Assembly (NCBI RefSeq): GCF_900106065.1
Contig: NZ_LT629796.1
Location: 4,557,501-4,621,500, forward strand
Length of the DNA stretch: 64,000 nt
Direction of reading: 5' to 3'
DNA from: Pseudomonas mandelii
GTDB lineage: Bacteria > Pseudomonadota > Gammaproteobacteria > Pseudomonadales > Pseudomonadaceae
A program made the translations under genes and the position numbers. Shown here piece by piece: positions 34,402-43,756 of this stretch. The stretch's first letter is position 1. Each line of letters starts with the position of its first letter. The notes beneath the pieces were generated by a model. It ran no database searches and was not told where the DNA came from. It was given only the letters and a program-made list of their open reading frames with translations.

Positions 34402-35679
34402 ATGTCCACACCGGCGCAGAACGACCTGACGAAGGCTTTCACCGACGTAGCCAGTAATTATCGCGGTACCAGCGATATCGACCTACACGCGACTTACCGC
34501 GATATGCGCGCCAATTCGCCCGTGCTGCAAGGCAACTTCATGGCGAGTCTGGGCGTGCCGTCGATTGCCGGCCTGGATGCCAGTCGGCCGACGTTCACAC
34601 TGTTCAAATACGACGATGTCATGGCGGTCATGCGTGACGCCGGCACCTTTACCAGCGGTTTTATCGCCGAGGGGCTGGGTGCGTTTTTCGATGGCTTGAT
34701 CCTCACCGCAATGGACGGGGATGCTCACAAGAACATCCGTAACCTGCTGCAACCGGTATTCATGCCCGAGACGGTGAATCGCTGGAAAGAAACCAAGATC
34801 GATCGGGTGATTCGCGAGGAGTATCTCAAGCCGATGGTGCCGGCCAAGGGCGCCGACCTGATGGACTTTGCCCTGTATTTTCCGATCCGGGTGATTTACT
34901 CGTTGATCGGCTTTCCCGAGGATCGTCCCGAGCAGATCGAGCAGTACGCGGCCTGGGCGCTGGCCATCCTGGCGGGCCCGCAAGTCGATCCGGAAAAAGC
35001 CGCCGCGGCCCGTGGCGCCGCGATGCAGGCCGCTCAGGCTTTGTATGATGTGGTGAAAGTGGTGGTGTCCGAGCGTCGCGCAGAGGGCGCATCGGGCGAT
35101 GACCTGATCAGCCGGCTGATCAACGCGGAGTATCAAGGACGGTCGCTGGACGATCATGAAATCGCCACTTTTGTACGCTCACTGCTCCCGGCTGCCAGCG
35201 AAACCACGACTCGCACCTTCGGTACCTTGATGTCGTTGCTGCTGCAAAATCCGGATGTGCTGGAGCGGGTGCGTAATGACCGAAGCCTTGTAAACAAGGC
35301 CATCGACGAAGCGGTGCGCTTCGAGCCTGTGGCTACTTTCAAGGTGCGTCAGGCCGCCAAGGACCTGGAGATTCGCGGTGTAGCCATCCCCAAAGGGGCA
35401 ATGGTGCAATGCATCGTAACCTCAGCCAATCGCGACGAAGACGCCTTCGAAAACGCCGATAAATTCGACATCGACCGCAAGCCCAAACCTTCGTTTGGTT
35501 TTGGCTTTGGCCCACACATGTGTATCGGTCAATTCGTGGCCAAAACCGAGATCAACTGCGCACTGAATGCGATCCTCGATCTGATGCCCAACATCCGTCT
35601 CGACCCAGACAGACCCGGGCCGCAGATCGTCGGCGCACAGCTGCGCGGTCCGCACTATCTGCACGTGCTGTGGGACTGA
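34402..35679 (+). CDS. ditQ: Cytochrome P450, CYP226-like
   Basis: A 425-residue P450 with ASETTT in the I-helix, DEAVRFEP (ExxR) and the heme loop FGFGFGPHMCIG, Cys374. ATG 34402 follows GCGGAG; the ATG eight codons earlier lacks a site. DitQ (CYP226A1) of P. abietaniphila BKME-9 is a P450 of abietane metabolism encoded at the end of the extended cluster, in the same place relative to the CoA ligase and thiolase genes. The name is assigned on that synteny; the paralogue at 4813 is the only competing candidate. Confidence 0.87.
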   Translation: MSTPAQNDLTKAFTDVASNYRGTSDIDLHATYRDMRANSPVLQGNFMASLGVPSIAGLDASRPTFTLFKYDDVMAVMRDAGTFTSGFIAEGLGAFFDGLILTAMDGDAHKNIRNLLQPVFMPETVNRWKETKIDRVIREEYLKPMVPAKGADLMDFALYFPIRVIYSLIGFPEDRPEQIEQYAAWALAILAGPQVDPEKAAAARGAAMQAAQALYDVVKVVVSERRAEGASGDDLISRLINAEYQGRSLDDHEIATFVRSLLPAASETTTRTFGTLMSLLLQNPDVLERVRNDRSLVNKAIDEAVRFEPVATFKVRQAAKDLEIRGVAIPKGAMVQCIVTSANRDEDAFENADKFDIDRKPKPSFGFGFGPHMCIGQFVAKTEINCALNAILDLMPNIRLDPDRPGPQIVGAQLRGPHYLHVLWD

Positions 35680-35702
35680 TGGACTGTGTGCTTGAATTAA
35701 TA

Positions 35703-35727
35703 TGAACACATTCAAAAAATGTGTTTA
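35703..35727. promoter_or_regulatory. dit box upstream of second amidohydrolase
   Basis: TGAACA-N13-TGTTTA, one mismatch from a perfect dyad, 64 bases before the gene start; the spacer itself is partly palindromic (ACACATT...AATGTGT). Confidence 0.55.
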
Positions 35728-35791
35728 ATTAGTTGGTGATGTGCACTATGATTCAGGCACAACAACAAGCCCGAATGCGAAGGGGAAAACA

Positions 35792-37099
35792 ATGAAAGTT
35801 GAAGATCTGATTCTTGTCAGCGTCGATGACCACGCGATCGAGCCGCCGAATGCTTTTGCTCGCCATATGCCTGCCCGTTTCAAGGGGCGTGAGCCGCATG
35901 TGGTCAAAAAGGGTGATCGTGATGTGTGGGTCTTCGAGGAGCAGGCCACTGGCTACATGGGCCTTAACTCCGTGGTTGGCCGACCCAAAGAGGAATACGG
36001 CATGGAGCCACTGGGCTACGACCAGATGCGCCGTGGCACCTGGAACATCAAGGACCGCGTCGACGACATGAACGCCAACGGCGTGCTCGGTTCATTGTGT
36101 TTCCCCACCTTCCCGGGCTTTGCCGGCCAACGTTTTCAGGTACACGCTGACCGCGATGTGTCGATGGCAGCCATCCAGGCCTACAACGATTGGCATTTGC
36201 ACGATTGGTGCAACGCTGCGCCAGGCCGCTTCATTCCGCTGATGATCGTGCCGTGGTGGGACATGAAAGCCGCCGCTGCTGAAGTCGAACGTCTGGCCAA
36301 ACAGGGCGTGCACGCACTTTCGCTGTCGGACAACCCCGCTATTCATGGCTACCCGTCGATCCACAGTGATTACTGGGACCCGCTGTGGAAAGCCTGCAGC
36401 GATAACAAGGTGGTGATCTGCTGTCATATCGGTACCGGGGTGAAAGCTCAACACGCTTCGGATTTGTCGCCTATCGACGCCTGGATCACCTCCATGCCGA
36501 TTTCCATCGCCAACTCCGCCGCTGACTGGATCTGGGCGCCGATGTGGAAGAAATTCCCGGACCTGCGCATGGCGCTTTCCGAAGGCGGCATCGGCTGGAT
36601 TCCTTATTTGCTGGAGCGTGCTGACTTCACCCACCGTCACCACAACGCGTGGACCAATTCCAACTTCGACGGGAAGATGCCCAGCGACATCTTCAACAAG
36701 CACTTCATCACCTGCTTCATTGAAGATAATTTCGGCCTGAAGAACCTCGATTATCTGAACGCCGAGATGGTCACATGGGAAAGCGATTACCCGCACTCCG
36801 ACTGCACCTGGCCGAACTCGCCAGAGACCGCGTGGGAAGGGTTGCAGCACCTGCCCAAGGAGATGATCGACAAGGTCACTCACTTGAACGCCATGCGTGA
36901 GTTTTCCTTTGATCCGTTCTCCATCCATGGTCGGGAAAACTGCACGGTCGGCGCGCTGCGGGCTCAGGCCACGCACGTCAGCATCGAGCCGGCCCTGGGC
37001 TTGGGTGGTGCCGATCACGGTCGCCATGACAACAAGCCGGTCACTTCCGGCGACATCAATGCGATGTTCGCCGACGCTGACGCGCAAACCGCGTTGTAA
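35792..37099 (+). CDS. Amidohydrolase-2 family protein
   Basis: A 435-residue metal-dependent hydrolase or decarboxylase. Motifs are VSVDDHAIEPP (DxH in place of HxH), the CCHIGTG histidine and Asp in WESDYPHSD. ATG 35792 follows AAGGGGA. Proteins of this type are common in terpenoid, steroid and cyclohexane-carboxylate catabolism. It is preceded by a dit box, so it probably belongs to the same regulon although it lies beyond ditQ. Confidence 0.82.
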   Translation: MKVEDLILVSVDDHAIEPPNAFARHMPARFKGREPHVVKKGDRDVWVFEEQATGYMGLNSVVGRPKEEYGMEPLGYDQMRRGTWNIKDRVDDMNANGVLGSLCFPTFPGFAGQRFQVHADRDVSMAAIQAYNDWHLHDWCNAAPGRFIPLMIVPWWDMKAAAAEVERLAKQGVHALSLSDNPAIHGYPSIHSDYWDPLWKACSDNKVVICCHIGTGVKAQHASDLSPIDAWITSMPISIANSAADWIWAPMWKKFPDLRMALSEGGIGWIPYLLERADFTHRHHNAWTNSNFDGKMPSDIFNKHFITCFIEDNFGLKNLDYLNAEMVTWESDYPHSDCTWPNSPETAWEGLQHLPKEMIDKVTHLNAMREFSFDPFSIHGRENCTVGALRAQATHVSIEPALGLGGADHGRHDNKPVTSGDINAMFADADAQTAL

Positions 37100-37114
37100 G
37101 TTGCCGCTGTTCCT

Positions 37115-37139
37115 ACAGTCGCCGGCCAACGGCGACTGT
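37115..37139 (+). terminator. Stem-loop after amidohydrolase
   Basis: ACAGTCGCCG and CGGCGACTGT form a perfect 10-bp stem with a 5-base loop. No T-run follows, so termination strength is uncertain. Confidence 0.5.
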
Positions 37140-37160
37140 GGAGCGGTTGCCGTTCTGTGG

Positions 37161-37178
37161 TCGCTTCGTTCGAAGCGA
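37161..37178. promoter_or_regulatory. Short perfect palindrome before acyl-CoA dehydrogenase operon
   Basis: TCGCTTCG-TT-CGAAGCGA lies 32 bases before the acyl-CoA dehydrogenase ATG. It may be an operator. It shares only CTTCG with the TetR operator at 4692. Confidence 0.35.
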
Positions 37179-37209
37179 TTGCGCCTGTGTTCAGCGTTAG
37201 AGAGCGCAT

Positions 37210-38358
37210 ATGGCCATCAGTCAATTTTCCTACAGCAATATTCCTCCCGAGGCGGAAGCGCTTCGCACCGAAGTGCGGGCGTTCATTCTCGACACACTGG
37301 CCGATTACCCCCCAACCTTGAGTGCGCAGTCCTGGATGGGCTTCGACGCTGAATTCAGCAAGAAACTCGGCGCGCGAGGCTGGGTCGGCATGGCATTGCC
37401 CAAAGCGTACGGTGGTGGCGAGGCGGGTCCTTTTGCGCGCTACGTGATCATTGAAGAATTGCTGGCCGCCGGTGCGCCGGTATCGGCCCACTGGATCGCC
37501 GACCGGCAAAGCGGGCCGCTGATCAATCGCTTCGGTACCGAGCAACAAAAACGGCACTACCTGCCAGCCATTTGCCGGGGTGAAAGCTACTTCTGCATTG
37601 GCATGAGCGAACCCAATTCCGGCTCGGACCTGGCTTCGATCAAAAGCACTGCGGTGCGTGATGGCGATAGCTGGCTAGTCAATGGCCAGAAGGTCTGGAC
37701 CACCAACGCGCACCATTCGCAGTACATGATTGCTTTGGTGCGTACCGGTGAGAAACAAGCAGCCCGGCATGAGGGCATGTCGCAATTTATCGTCGACCTG
37801 AGCCTGCCCGGCATCACCATCCGCCCGATTCGCGATCTGGCCGGTGGCGAGCACTTCAACGAAGTGTTTTTCGACAATGTGCGGCTGCCCGCCGATGCCT
37901 TGATTGGCACTGAGGGCAAGGGTTGGGATCAGGTGACCGCTGAACTGGCCTTCGAACGCAGCGGCCCTGAACGTTTCCTCAGTTGCATGGCGTTGTTGAA
38001 AACACTGATCGACGCAGTGGGCAAGACCCCTGACGCACTACAAGCGCGGGAGATCGGACGGCTGTCGGCCAAGCTGCTGACGCTGCGCAATATGTCGTTG
38101 TCGGTCACGGCACAGTTGGCGGCGGGTGAACATCCAGCCTGGGCGGCCTCCTGTGTGAAAGACCTTGGCAATGCTTTTGAGCAGGAAATCCCCGAGGTAG
38201 CCCAGCTGTTGCTGGAAACCGAGCCACGGCAGGACGGCGGCAGCGAGCATGCACGCGTGCTGGCCTACCTGACACAGATGGCGCCCTCATTCTCACTGCG
38301 CGGGGGCACTCGCGAAATTCTGCGCGGCATCATTGCCCGCGGCCTGGGGTTGCGATAA
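37210..38358 (+). CDS. Acyl-CoA dehydrogenase, subunit 1 of a probable heteromeric pair
   Basis: A 382-residue FAD acyl-CoA dehydrogenase. CIGMSEPNSGSDLASI (flavin/substrate loop), VWTTNAHHSQYM and the C-terminal SLRGGTREILRGIIARGLG are present. A Glu in LAFERSGPER is in the place used as catalytic base by isovaleryl-type enzymes. Its stop overlaps the next acyl-CoA dehydrogenase start by one base (TAATG). Such coupled pairs form alpha2beta2 enzymes in steroid catabolism, acting on bulky ring substrates. Confidence 0.88.
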   Translation: MAISQFSYSNIPPEAEALRTEVRAFILDTLADYPPTLSAQSWMGFDAEFSKKLGARGWVGMALPKAYGGGEAGPFARYVIIEELLAAGAPVSAHWIADRQSGPLINRFGTEQQKRHYLPAICRGESYFCIGMSEPNSGSDLASIKSTAVRDGDSWLVNGQKVWTTNAHHSQYMIALVRTGEKQAARHEGMSQFIVDLSLPGITIRPIRDLAGGEHFNEVFFDNVRLPADALIGTEGKGWDQVTAELAFERSGPERFLSCMALLKTLIDAVGKTPDALQAREIGRLSAKLLTLRNMSLSVTAQLAAGEHPAWAASCVKDLGNAFEQEIPEVAQLLLETEPRQDGGSEHARVLAYLTQMAPSFSLRGGTREILRGIIARGLGLR

Positions 38359-39431
38359 TGCGCGAGATATTCGAAGCGACGATTGAACGCCTGTTTGCCG
38401 ATCTGGCGACGCCGGCTTACGTGATGGGCTGTGAAGGCGGCGAATGGCCGGCCGAGTTGTGGGCCGCGCTGGACGAGTCGGGCTTCACCCAGGCGGGTGT
38501 ATCCGAAGCGCTGGGCGGCGCTGAAGCCAGTTGGGCCGATATGTATGTGTTGGTCCGTGCCGCCGGGCGCTTTTCAGTGCCCGCGCCACTGGGTGAGGCC
38601 TTGCTCGGCAACTGGCTGCTGAGCAAGGCCGGCCTGGAGGGAAGGGCGGGTGCAATCAGCGTGGCCGCCAATTCCGATCTGGTGCTTGATGGCGAGCGCG
38701 TTTATGGCACCGCCTGCTCGGTCCCTTGGGGGCGCAACGTTGAAGCGGTCGTCGCCATCGCCAATAGCCCAGCCGGTGTTGCGCATGTGGTGCTGCTGCC
38801 GCGTAGCGCTGCAAGCGAACTGACGTTGAGTCTGAATGTGGCGGGCGAACCGCGCGATGATTTGGGTTTCACTAGTGCCAAGGTATTGGCGCAAGCACCG
38901 TTGCCCAGCGGGCTCGACGCCAATGTCCTGGAATTGGGCGGCGCGATGCTGCGCGCGGCGCAGTCCGCCGGGGCGTTGCACGCGCTACTGGACATGACCG
39001 CCAACTATGCCGGTGAGCGCAAGCAGTTCGGCAAGGCAATCGGTTCTTTTCAAGCCATTCAACAACAGCTCGCAGTATTCGCTGAGCAGGCTGCCGCCGC
39101 CGGCATCGCGGCCGAGGCGGCCTTCACGGAATCCAGTGCGGGGCTCGCCGCGCTGACCATTGCCGCGGCAAAAATCAGCACAGCCGAAGCCGCCAGCGTC
39201 GGTGCCGGCATCGCCCATTCGGTGCATGGCGCCATCGGCTTTACCGAGGAATATCCGCTGCATCTGCTCACCCGTCGGTTGTGGGCGTGGCGCAGTGAAT
39301 TCGGCTCGGCCAGCCTTTGGAGTCAGCGCCTGGGTACTCAAATATGCCAAGGCGGCAGCGATGGATACTGGCCGTTGCTCACCAGCCATGGCCAACAACC
39401 CTTAACCCGTCTCGCGAGTAATCCGGTATGA
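38358..39431 (+). CDS. Acyl-CoA dehydrogenase, subunit 2 of the pair
   Basis: A 357-residue, shorter and more divergent acyl-CoA dehydrogenase-like protein. The C-terminal half has ERKQFGKAIGSFQAIQQQLA and SVHGAIGFTEEYPLHLLTRRL, typical of the family; the catalytic-base region is not clearly conserved. Together with the upstream gene it likely forms one enzyme. Its stop overlaps the crotonase start by four bases, so three genes are coupled. Confidence 0.85.
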   Translation: MREIFEATIERLFADLATPAYVMGCEGGEWPAELWAALDESGFTQAGVSEALGGAEASWADMYVLVRAAGRFSVPAPLGEALLGNWLLSKAGLEGRAGAISVAANSDLVLDGERVYGTACSVPWGRNVEAVVAIANSPAGVAHVVLLPRSAASELTLSLNVAGEPRDDLGFTSAKVLAQAPLPSGLDANVLELGGAMLRAAQSAGALHALLDMTANYAGERKQFGKAIGSFQAIQQQLAVFAEQAAAAGIAAEAAFTESSAGLAALTIAAAKISTAEAASVGAGIAHSVHGAIGFTEEYPLHLLTRRLWAWRSEFGSASLWSQRLGTQICQGGSDGYWPLLTSHGQQPLTRLASNPV

Positions 39432-40228
39432 GCCCGTTTCTTCAGATTGAGCGTGAGGGCGGCATCGTCACTGTGCGCATGAACCATCCCGACACGCGCA
39501 ATGCCCTGACGACGCGCGAGCAGATCCAGGAGTTTGTCGATCTCTGCGCCGAGCTGCGCCGTGATATGTCGGTGCGGGTCATGGTGCTTACCGGCAATGG
39601 CAGCGCTTTTTGTGCCGGTGGCAACGTCAAGGACATGCACGAGCGCGGCGGCATTTTCGCCGGCTCGCCGTATGAACTGCGCAATACCTACCGGGACGGC
39701 ATTCAGCGTATTCCCCTGGCGATTTATGAGCTGGATATCCCGGTGATCGCCGCGGTTAACGGCCCGGCGATCGGTGCGGGCCTCGATCTTGCCTGTATGT
39801 GCGATATCCGGCTGGCGGCGCCCAAGGCGATCTTCGCCGAGAGTTTCGTGCGCCTGGGCATCGTTCCGGGTGACGGCGGCGCCTGGCTGTTGCCGCGCAT
39901 CATTGGTATCCCGAAAGCCAGTCTGATGGCGTTTACCGGTGACGCTATCGATGCAGCCAAGGCGCTGGAATGGGGCCTGGTCGAGCAAGTCTGCACCCAC
40001 GAAACGCTGCAATCGGAAGCGCAGGCGCTTGCGCGCCGAATCGCCAGTAATCCCGGTCATGCGTTGCGCCTGTGCAAGCGTCTGCTGCGTGAAGGCCAAC
40101 ATATGCGCCTCGATTCGCTTCTGGAATTGTCGGCGGCGTATCAGGCGTTGGCGCATCACACCGAAGACCATCATGAAGCGGTGGCGGCTTTTGTCGATAA
40201 GCGCGATCCCAATTACCAGGACCGCTGA
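39428..40228 (+). CDS. Enoyl-CoA hydratase/isomerase (crotonase)
   Basis: A 266-residue crotonase. FCAGGNVKDM and GPAIGAGLDLACMCDIRLA form the oxyanion hole. The first hydratase Glu is replaced by Asp (GAGLDLA) and the second is not clearly aligned (AESFVRLGIVPGDGG), unlike the gene at the window start. It therefore may be an isomerase or a ring-opening crotonase rather than a simple hydratase. Translationally coupled to the acyl-CoA dehydrogenase pair. Confidence 0.85.
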   Translation: MSPFLQIEREGGIVTVRMNHPDTRNALTTREQIQEFVDLCAELRRDMSVRVMVLTGNGSAFCAGGNVKDMHERGGIFAGSPYELRNTYRDGIQRIPLAIYELDIPVIAAVNGPAIGAGLDLACMCDIRLAAPKAIFAESFVRLGIVPGDGGAWLLPRIIGIPKASLMAFTGDAIDAAKALEWGLVEQVCTHETLQSEAQALARRIASNPGHALRLCKRLLREGQHMRLDSLLELSAAYQALAHHTEDHHEAVAAFVDKRDPNYQDR

Positions 40229-40270
40229 TTATCCATCGCCCAATACAAGAATCGATCTGGAGTAAGCAAA

Positions 40271-41395
40271 ATGCGTGGCGTATTTCGAGAAGACCACAAC
40301 ATGTTCCGTGATCAGGCCCGCCGTTTCGTCGATCGCGAAATCGTGCCCTACCTGCATGAGTGGGAAAAGAACGGCATCGTTCCCAAGGAAGTCTGGCTCA
40401 AGGCCGGTGAGAACGGCTTGTTATGCTCCACGGTGCCCGAAGAATACGGTGGCCCCGGAGGCGACTTTGGTCACTCGGCGGTTATGATCGAAGAGCTGGC
40501 GCGGGCCAACGCTACCGCCGTGGGTTTCACCACCCACTCGGAAATCGTCACGCCTTACATCGTTGCCTATGGCAGCGAAGAGCAGAAGCAGCAATGGCTG
40601 CCGCGCATGGTCAGCGGTGAATTGATTGGCGTGATTGCCATGAGCGAACCGGGCATTGGCAGCGACCTGCGCGCCATGCGCACTTCGGCGCGGCGTGACG
40701 GTGATGACTACATCGTCAACGGCCAGAAGACCTTTATCACCAACGGTGGCAATGCCGGCCTGGTGGTCACCGCCACCAAGATTGATCCAGCGGCGAAGGA
40801 ACTGACTCTGATCTGCGTTGAGGAAGACCGAGCCGGCTTCGCCAAGGGGCGTCTGCTGGAAAAGATTGGCCTGAAAGGGCAAGACACTGCCGAATTATTT
40901 TTTGATGAAGTCCGGGTGCCCGTCGGCAATCGATTGGGTGAGGAGGGGATGGGATTCAAATACCTGACTCATCAATTGGCTTGGGAACGCCTGATCATCG
41001 CGATCCGTGCTGCGCAATCCATCGACACGCTGCTGGAAGAAACAATCGGCTACACCCGGGAGCGCAAGGTCTTCGGGAAACCGGTGATCGACTTCCAGAA
41101 CACCCGCTTCAAACTCGCTGAAGCCAAGGCCCAGGCCACCATGTTGCGGGTGTTCGTCGACGACTGCCTGGCCAAAGTGATGCGCGGTGAACTGACGCCG
41201 GAAATCGCGGCAATGGCCAAACTGCTGGGCTCGGAAATGCAAGGCAAGCTGCTTGACGAATTCCTGCAGTTACATGGGGGCTACGGCTTCATGAGCGAAT
41301 ACAAGATCAGCCGCGCCTGGGTCGACGCCCGAGTGGCCCGCATATACGGCGGCACTTCGGAAATCATGAAAGAAATTATCGGCCGTACCCTTTGA
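40271..41395 (+). CDS. Acyl-CoA dehydrogenase
   Basis: A 374-residue enzyme with GVIAMSEPGIGSDLRAM, KTFITNGGNAGLVV and the C-terminal ARIYGGTSEIMKEIIGRTL. The likely catalytic Glu is in HQLAWERLIIA, as in long-chain/isovaleryl types. It starts 42 bases after the crotonase and ends 24 bases before the glutathione peroxidase. It resembles generalist FadE/citronellyl-type dehydrogenases, so it may act on a branched or alicyclic acyl-CoA. Confidence 0.9.
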   Translation: MRGVFREDHNMFRDQARRFVDREIVPYLHEWEKNGIVPKEVWLKAGENGLLCSTVPEEYGGPGGDFGHSAVMIEELARANATAVGFTTHSEIVTPYIVAYGSEEQKQQWLPRMVSGELIGVIAMSEPGIGSDLRAMRTSARRDGDDYIVNGQKTFITNGGNAGLVVTATKIDPAAKELTLICVEEDRAGFAKGRLLEKIGLKGQDTAELFFDEVRVPVGNRLGEEGMGFKYLTHQLAWERLIIAIRAAQSIDTLLEETIGYTRERKVFGKPVIDFQNTRFKLAEAKAQATMLRVFVDDCLAKVMRGELTPEIAAMAKLLGSEMQGKLLDEFLQLHGGYGFMSEYKISRAWVDARVARIYGGTSEIMKEIIGRTL

Positions 41396-41419
41396 AGCAC
41401 ACTTGCATGGGGCAAACAG

Positions 41420-41971
41420 ATGAGTAATTCCCTTTACGAAATTTCGCTAAAGCAGATCGATGGAAGCATCCGTACCCTTGGCGACTATCGGGGCAAAGTG
41501 CTGCTGGTGGTCAACGTCGCTTCAAAATGCGGGCTTACCCCGCAATACGAGGGCTTGGAAAAACTTTACCAAGACAAAAAATCCCAAGGCCTGGAAATAC
41601 TGGGTTTCCCTGCTAACAACTTCAAGGAACAAGAACCGGGTAGCGATGTGGAAATCGTTGAGTTCTGTTCAGTGAACTATGACATTCACTTTCCGTTGTT
41701 CTCGAAAATCTCCGTTGTCGGTGCGGACCAGCATCCTCTCTACGCGGAACTGACTGCCGCACAACCCGAAACAACGGGTGAGGGACCTTTTCGGGAGCGT
41801 CTGCAGGGTTATGGCATCGAGTCAGGCAACACAACGGACGTACTCTGGAATTTCGAAAAGTTTCTGATTGATCGGCAGGGCATCGTCGTTGCTCGTTTCG
41901 CTCCGGACATTGCGGCTGATAATCCTCGTTTGCTTGAAGCAATCGAAGTTCAATTAGTCCAAGAGGCGTGA
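41420..41971 (+). CDS. Glutathione peroxidase-like thiol peroxidase
   Basis: A 183-residue thioredoxin-fold peroxidase. The peroxidatic Cys is in [16 protein letters not shown], with FPANNF and WNFEKFL supplying the other members of the catalytic tetrad (Gln/Trp/Asn). It is Cys-type, not selenocysteine. It reduces peroxides in the cytosol and may protect against hydroperoxides made by the oxygenases. First gene of a five-gene run: 4 bases separate it from panC. Confidence 0.9.
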   Translation: MSNSLYEISLKQIDGSIRTLGDYRGKVLLVVNVASKCGLTPQYEGLEKLYQDKKSQGLEILGFPANNFKEQEPGSDVEIVEFCSVNYDIHFPLFSKISVVGADQHPLYAELTAAQPETTGEGPFRERLQGYGIESGNTTDVLWNFEKFLIDRQGIVVARFAPDIAADNPRLLEAIEVQLVQEA

Positions 41972-41975
41972 AGCG

Positions 41976-42860
41976 GTGTTGACAGTCGATACGGTTAGCT
42001 CGCTTCGTGCGCTCGTGGCCCGTGCACGAGGTGAAAACAAGAAAGTCGCGCTGGTGCCGACAATGGGCAACTTGCATGACGGTCATATCTCCCTGATTCA
42101 TTGCGCGAAGCAGCGTGCTGACTTTGTCGTCGCGAGCATTTTTGTCAATCCACTCCAGTTTGGGGCTAATGAAGATCTTGCCAACTATCCCCGGACGCCC
42201 GACGCCGATCGAGAGAAATTGGTCAACGCCGGCTGCGATGTGCTCTTTGCCCCTGCTGTCGAACAAATCTATCCGGATGGAATGCTCAACCAGGCCATCG
42301 TCAGCGTGCCAAACGTGTCTGAAGGTCTTTGCGGCGCGATACGCCTTGGTCACTTTGACGGGATGGCCACTGTCGTTACCAAGCTGCTGAACATCGTTCA
42401 GCCAGACGTGGCGGTTTTCGGTGAAAAGGACTATCAGCAGCTGGCAGTCGTCCGCTCGATGGTCAGGGATCTCAATATGGTGACTGATGTTGTCGGTGCA
42501 CCGACGATCCGGGCTGCGGACGGCTTGGCATTATCGTCGCGCAACGTCTATCTGAGTGACCATGAGCGTTCGGTGGCTCCCGTCCTTTACGCTTGTTTGA
42601 AGCAAACGGCGGCGAGTATCCAGGCTGAGGGGCGGGTGACTGAGCGCCAGTTGATTGAATGTCATCAACGTATAAGCGACGCCGGTTTTCAGCTGGAATA
42701 CTTTGAAGTCAGGAATGCTCAGGATTTAAAACCTCTGACCAGCTCCGATACTCACTTTGTGATTCTGGTGGCCGCGCGCATCGGCAAAACGCGGCTCATT
42801 GACAATCTGACGGTGGACCTTCGGCCATCAAAAAGATCACCAGAGGAACAACATCCATGA
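41976..42860 (+). CDS. panC: Pantothenate synthetase
   Basis: A 294-residue PanC. The nucleotide motifs [14 protein letters not shown] and [17 protein letters not shown] and [11 protein letters not shown] are all intact. GTG start, with AGAGGCG upstream. It joins pantoate and beta-alanine using ATP to make pantothenate, the CoA precursor. In Pseudomonas panC normally sits with panB; here it is embedded in a catabolic run, so it is probably a second copy that raises CoA supply for a CoA-ester pathway (inference). It overlaps the Cache gene by four bases. Confidence 0.92.
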   Translation: MLTVDTVSSLRALVARARGENKKVALVPTMGNLHDGHISLIHCAKQRADFVVASIFVNPLQFGANEDLANYPRTPDADREKLVNAGCDVLFAPAVEQIYPDGMLNQAIVSVPNVSEGLCGAIRLGHFDGMATVVTKLLNIVQPDVAVFGEKDYQQLAVVRSMVRDLNMVTDVVGAPTIRAADGLALSSRNVYLSDHERSVAPVLYACLKQTAASIQAEGRVTERQLIECHQRISDAGFQLEYFEVRNAQDLKPLTSSDTHFVILVAARIGKTRLIDNLTVDLRPSKRSPEEQHP

Positions 42861-43714
42861 GCCTCTATCGAGCGTTCACTGTTCTTGGTCTGTGCCTTGT
42901 CTCTCTTGTCGGTATGGCTCAACAAGCGCCAGCGGATGCCTATGGTGCCGACACCCAGCGTGCCAACGCCTTGTTGTTAAAAGCTGTCGCCGAATACAAA
43001 GCCAAGGGCGACACCGCCCTGGCCGAGTTTAGTCGCCAGGGAGCCTATGTCGATGGTGAACTGTACATCTACGTGGTCGATACCTCCGGTGTGATGCTTG
43101 CCAGCGGAGGGCCTTCGGTATCACTGGTCGGAAAACCGGTGGTCAGCGTTCTGGACGACGACCTCAAGGCTGCATTCCAGCAAGCCATTTCGCAGCCAGA
43201 CGACGGCATTGTGCGTAGCGCCGAATACCGCTGGTGGAACTGGCAACACGGTAAGGTCGAGCGTAAGCGCGTGTTCTATCAACGTGTGAAAGATCGGGTG
43301 ATCTCCGTGGGTTATTACATGCCACGGTCCAGCCCTGAAAAGGCACAACAGCTGCTTCGCCAGATTTCGTCGCAAGTTGCCAGCGACGCGAAAGCCACTG
43401 TCGGGCTCATTAATCAGCACGATAAGCAGCTTACCCAGGATGATCTCTATGCCTTTGTGGTGGACCTGAAAACCAAGCGGTTCGTCGCTCACGGCTTTTC
43501 GCCCCGGCTGATCGGTACCGACTTCAAGTCATTGCGCTCAACCGACGGCAAGCCGATTGGCGAGGACATTCTCAAGCAAATGAATACGCATGAAGCAGGG
43601 GAAATCACCTATCAATGGCGCAACCCTATGACCGGGCAGAACGAATACAAGAGGACTTTTCTGCAGCGAGTGAATGGATACGTCGTCGCCGTGGGCTGCT
43701 ATGCAATCAAGTGA
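42857..43714 (+). CDS. Periplasmic double-Cache-domain protein
   Basis: A 285-residue exported protein: a signal peptide of about 21 residues ([19 protein letters not shown]) and two similar Cache-like halves, each ending in a comparable strand ([18 protein letters not shown] and [20 protein letters not shown]). No transmembrane helix or signalling domain follows, so it is a stand-alone sensor-binding protein. It might bind a small carboxylate in the periplasm for a separate sensor. Coupled to panC. Confidence 0.78.
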   Translation: MSLYRAFTVLGLCLVSLVGMAQQAPADAYGADTQRANALLLKAVAEYKAKGDTALAEFSRQGAYVDGELYIYVVDTSGVMLASGGPSVSLVGKPVVSVLDDDLKAAFQQAISQPDDGIVRSAEYRWWNWQHGKVERKRVFYQRVKDRVISVGYYMPRSSPEKAQQLLRQISSQVASDAKATVGLINQHDKQLTQDDLYAFVVDLKTKRFVAHGFSPRLIGTDFKSLRSTDGKPIGEDILKQMNTHEAGEITYQWRNPMTGQNEYKRTFLQRVNGYVVAVGCYAIK

Positions 43715-43756
43715 TCAGAACAGGGGCCACCGGAGTCCGCAGCAAGGAGTGTGCGC

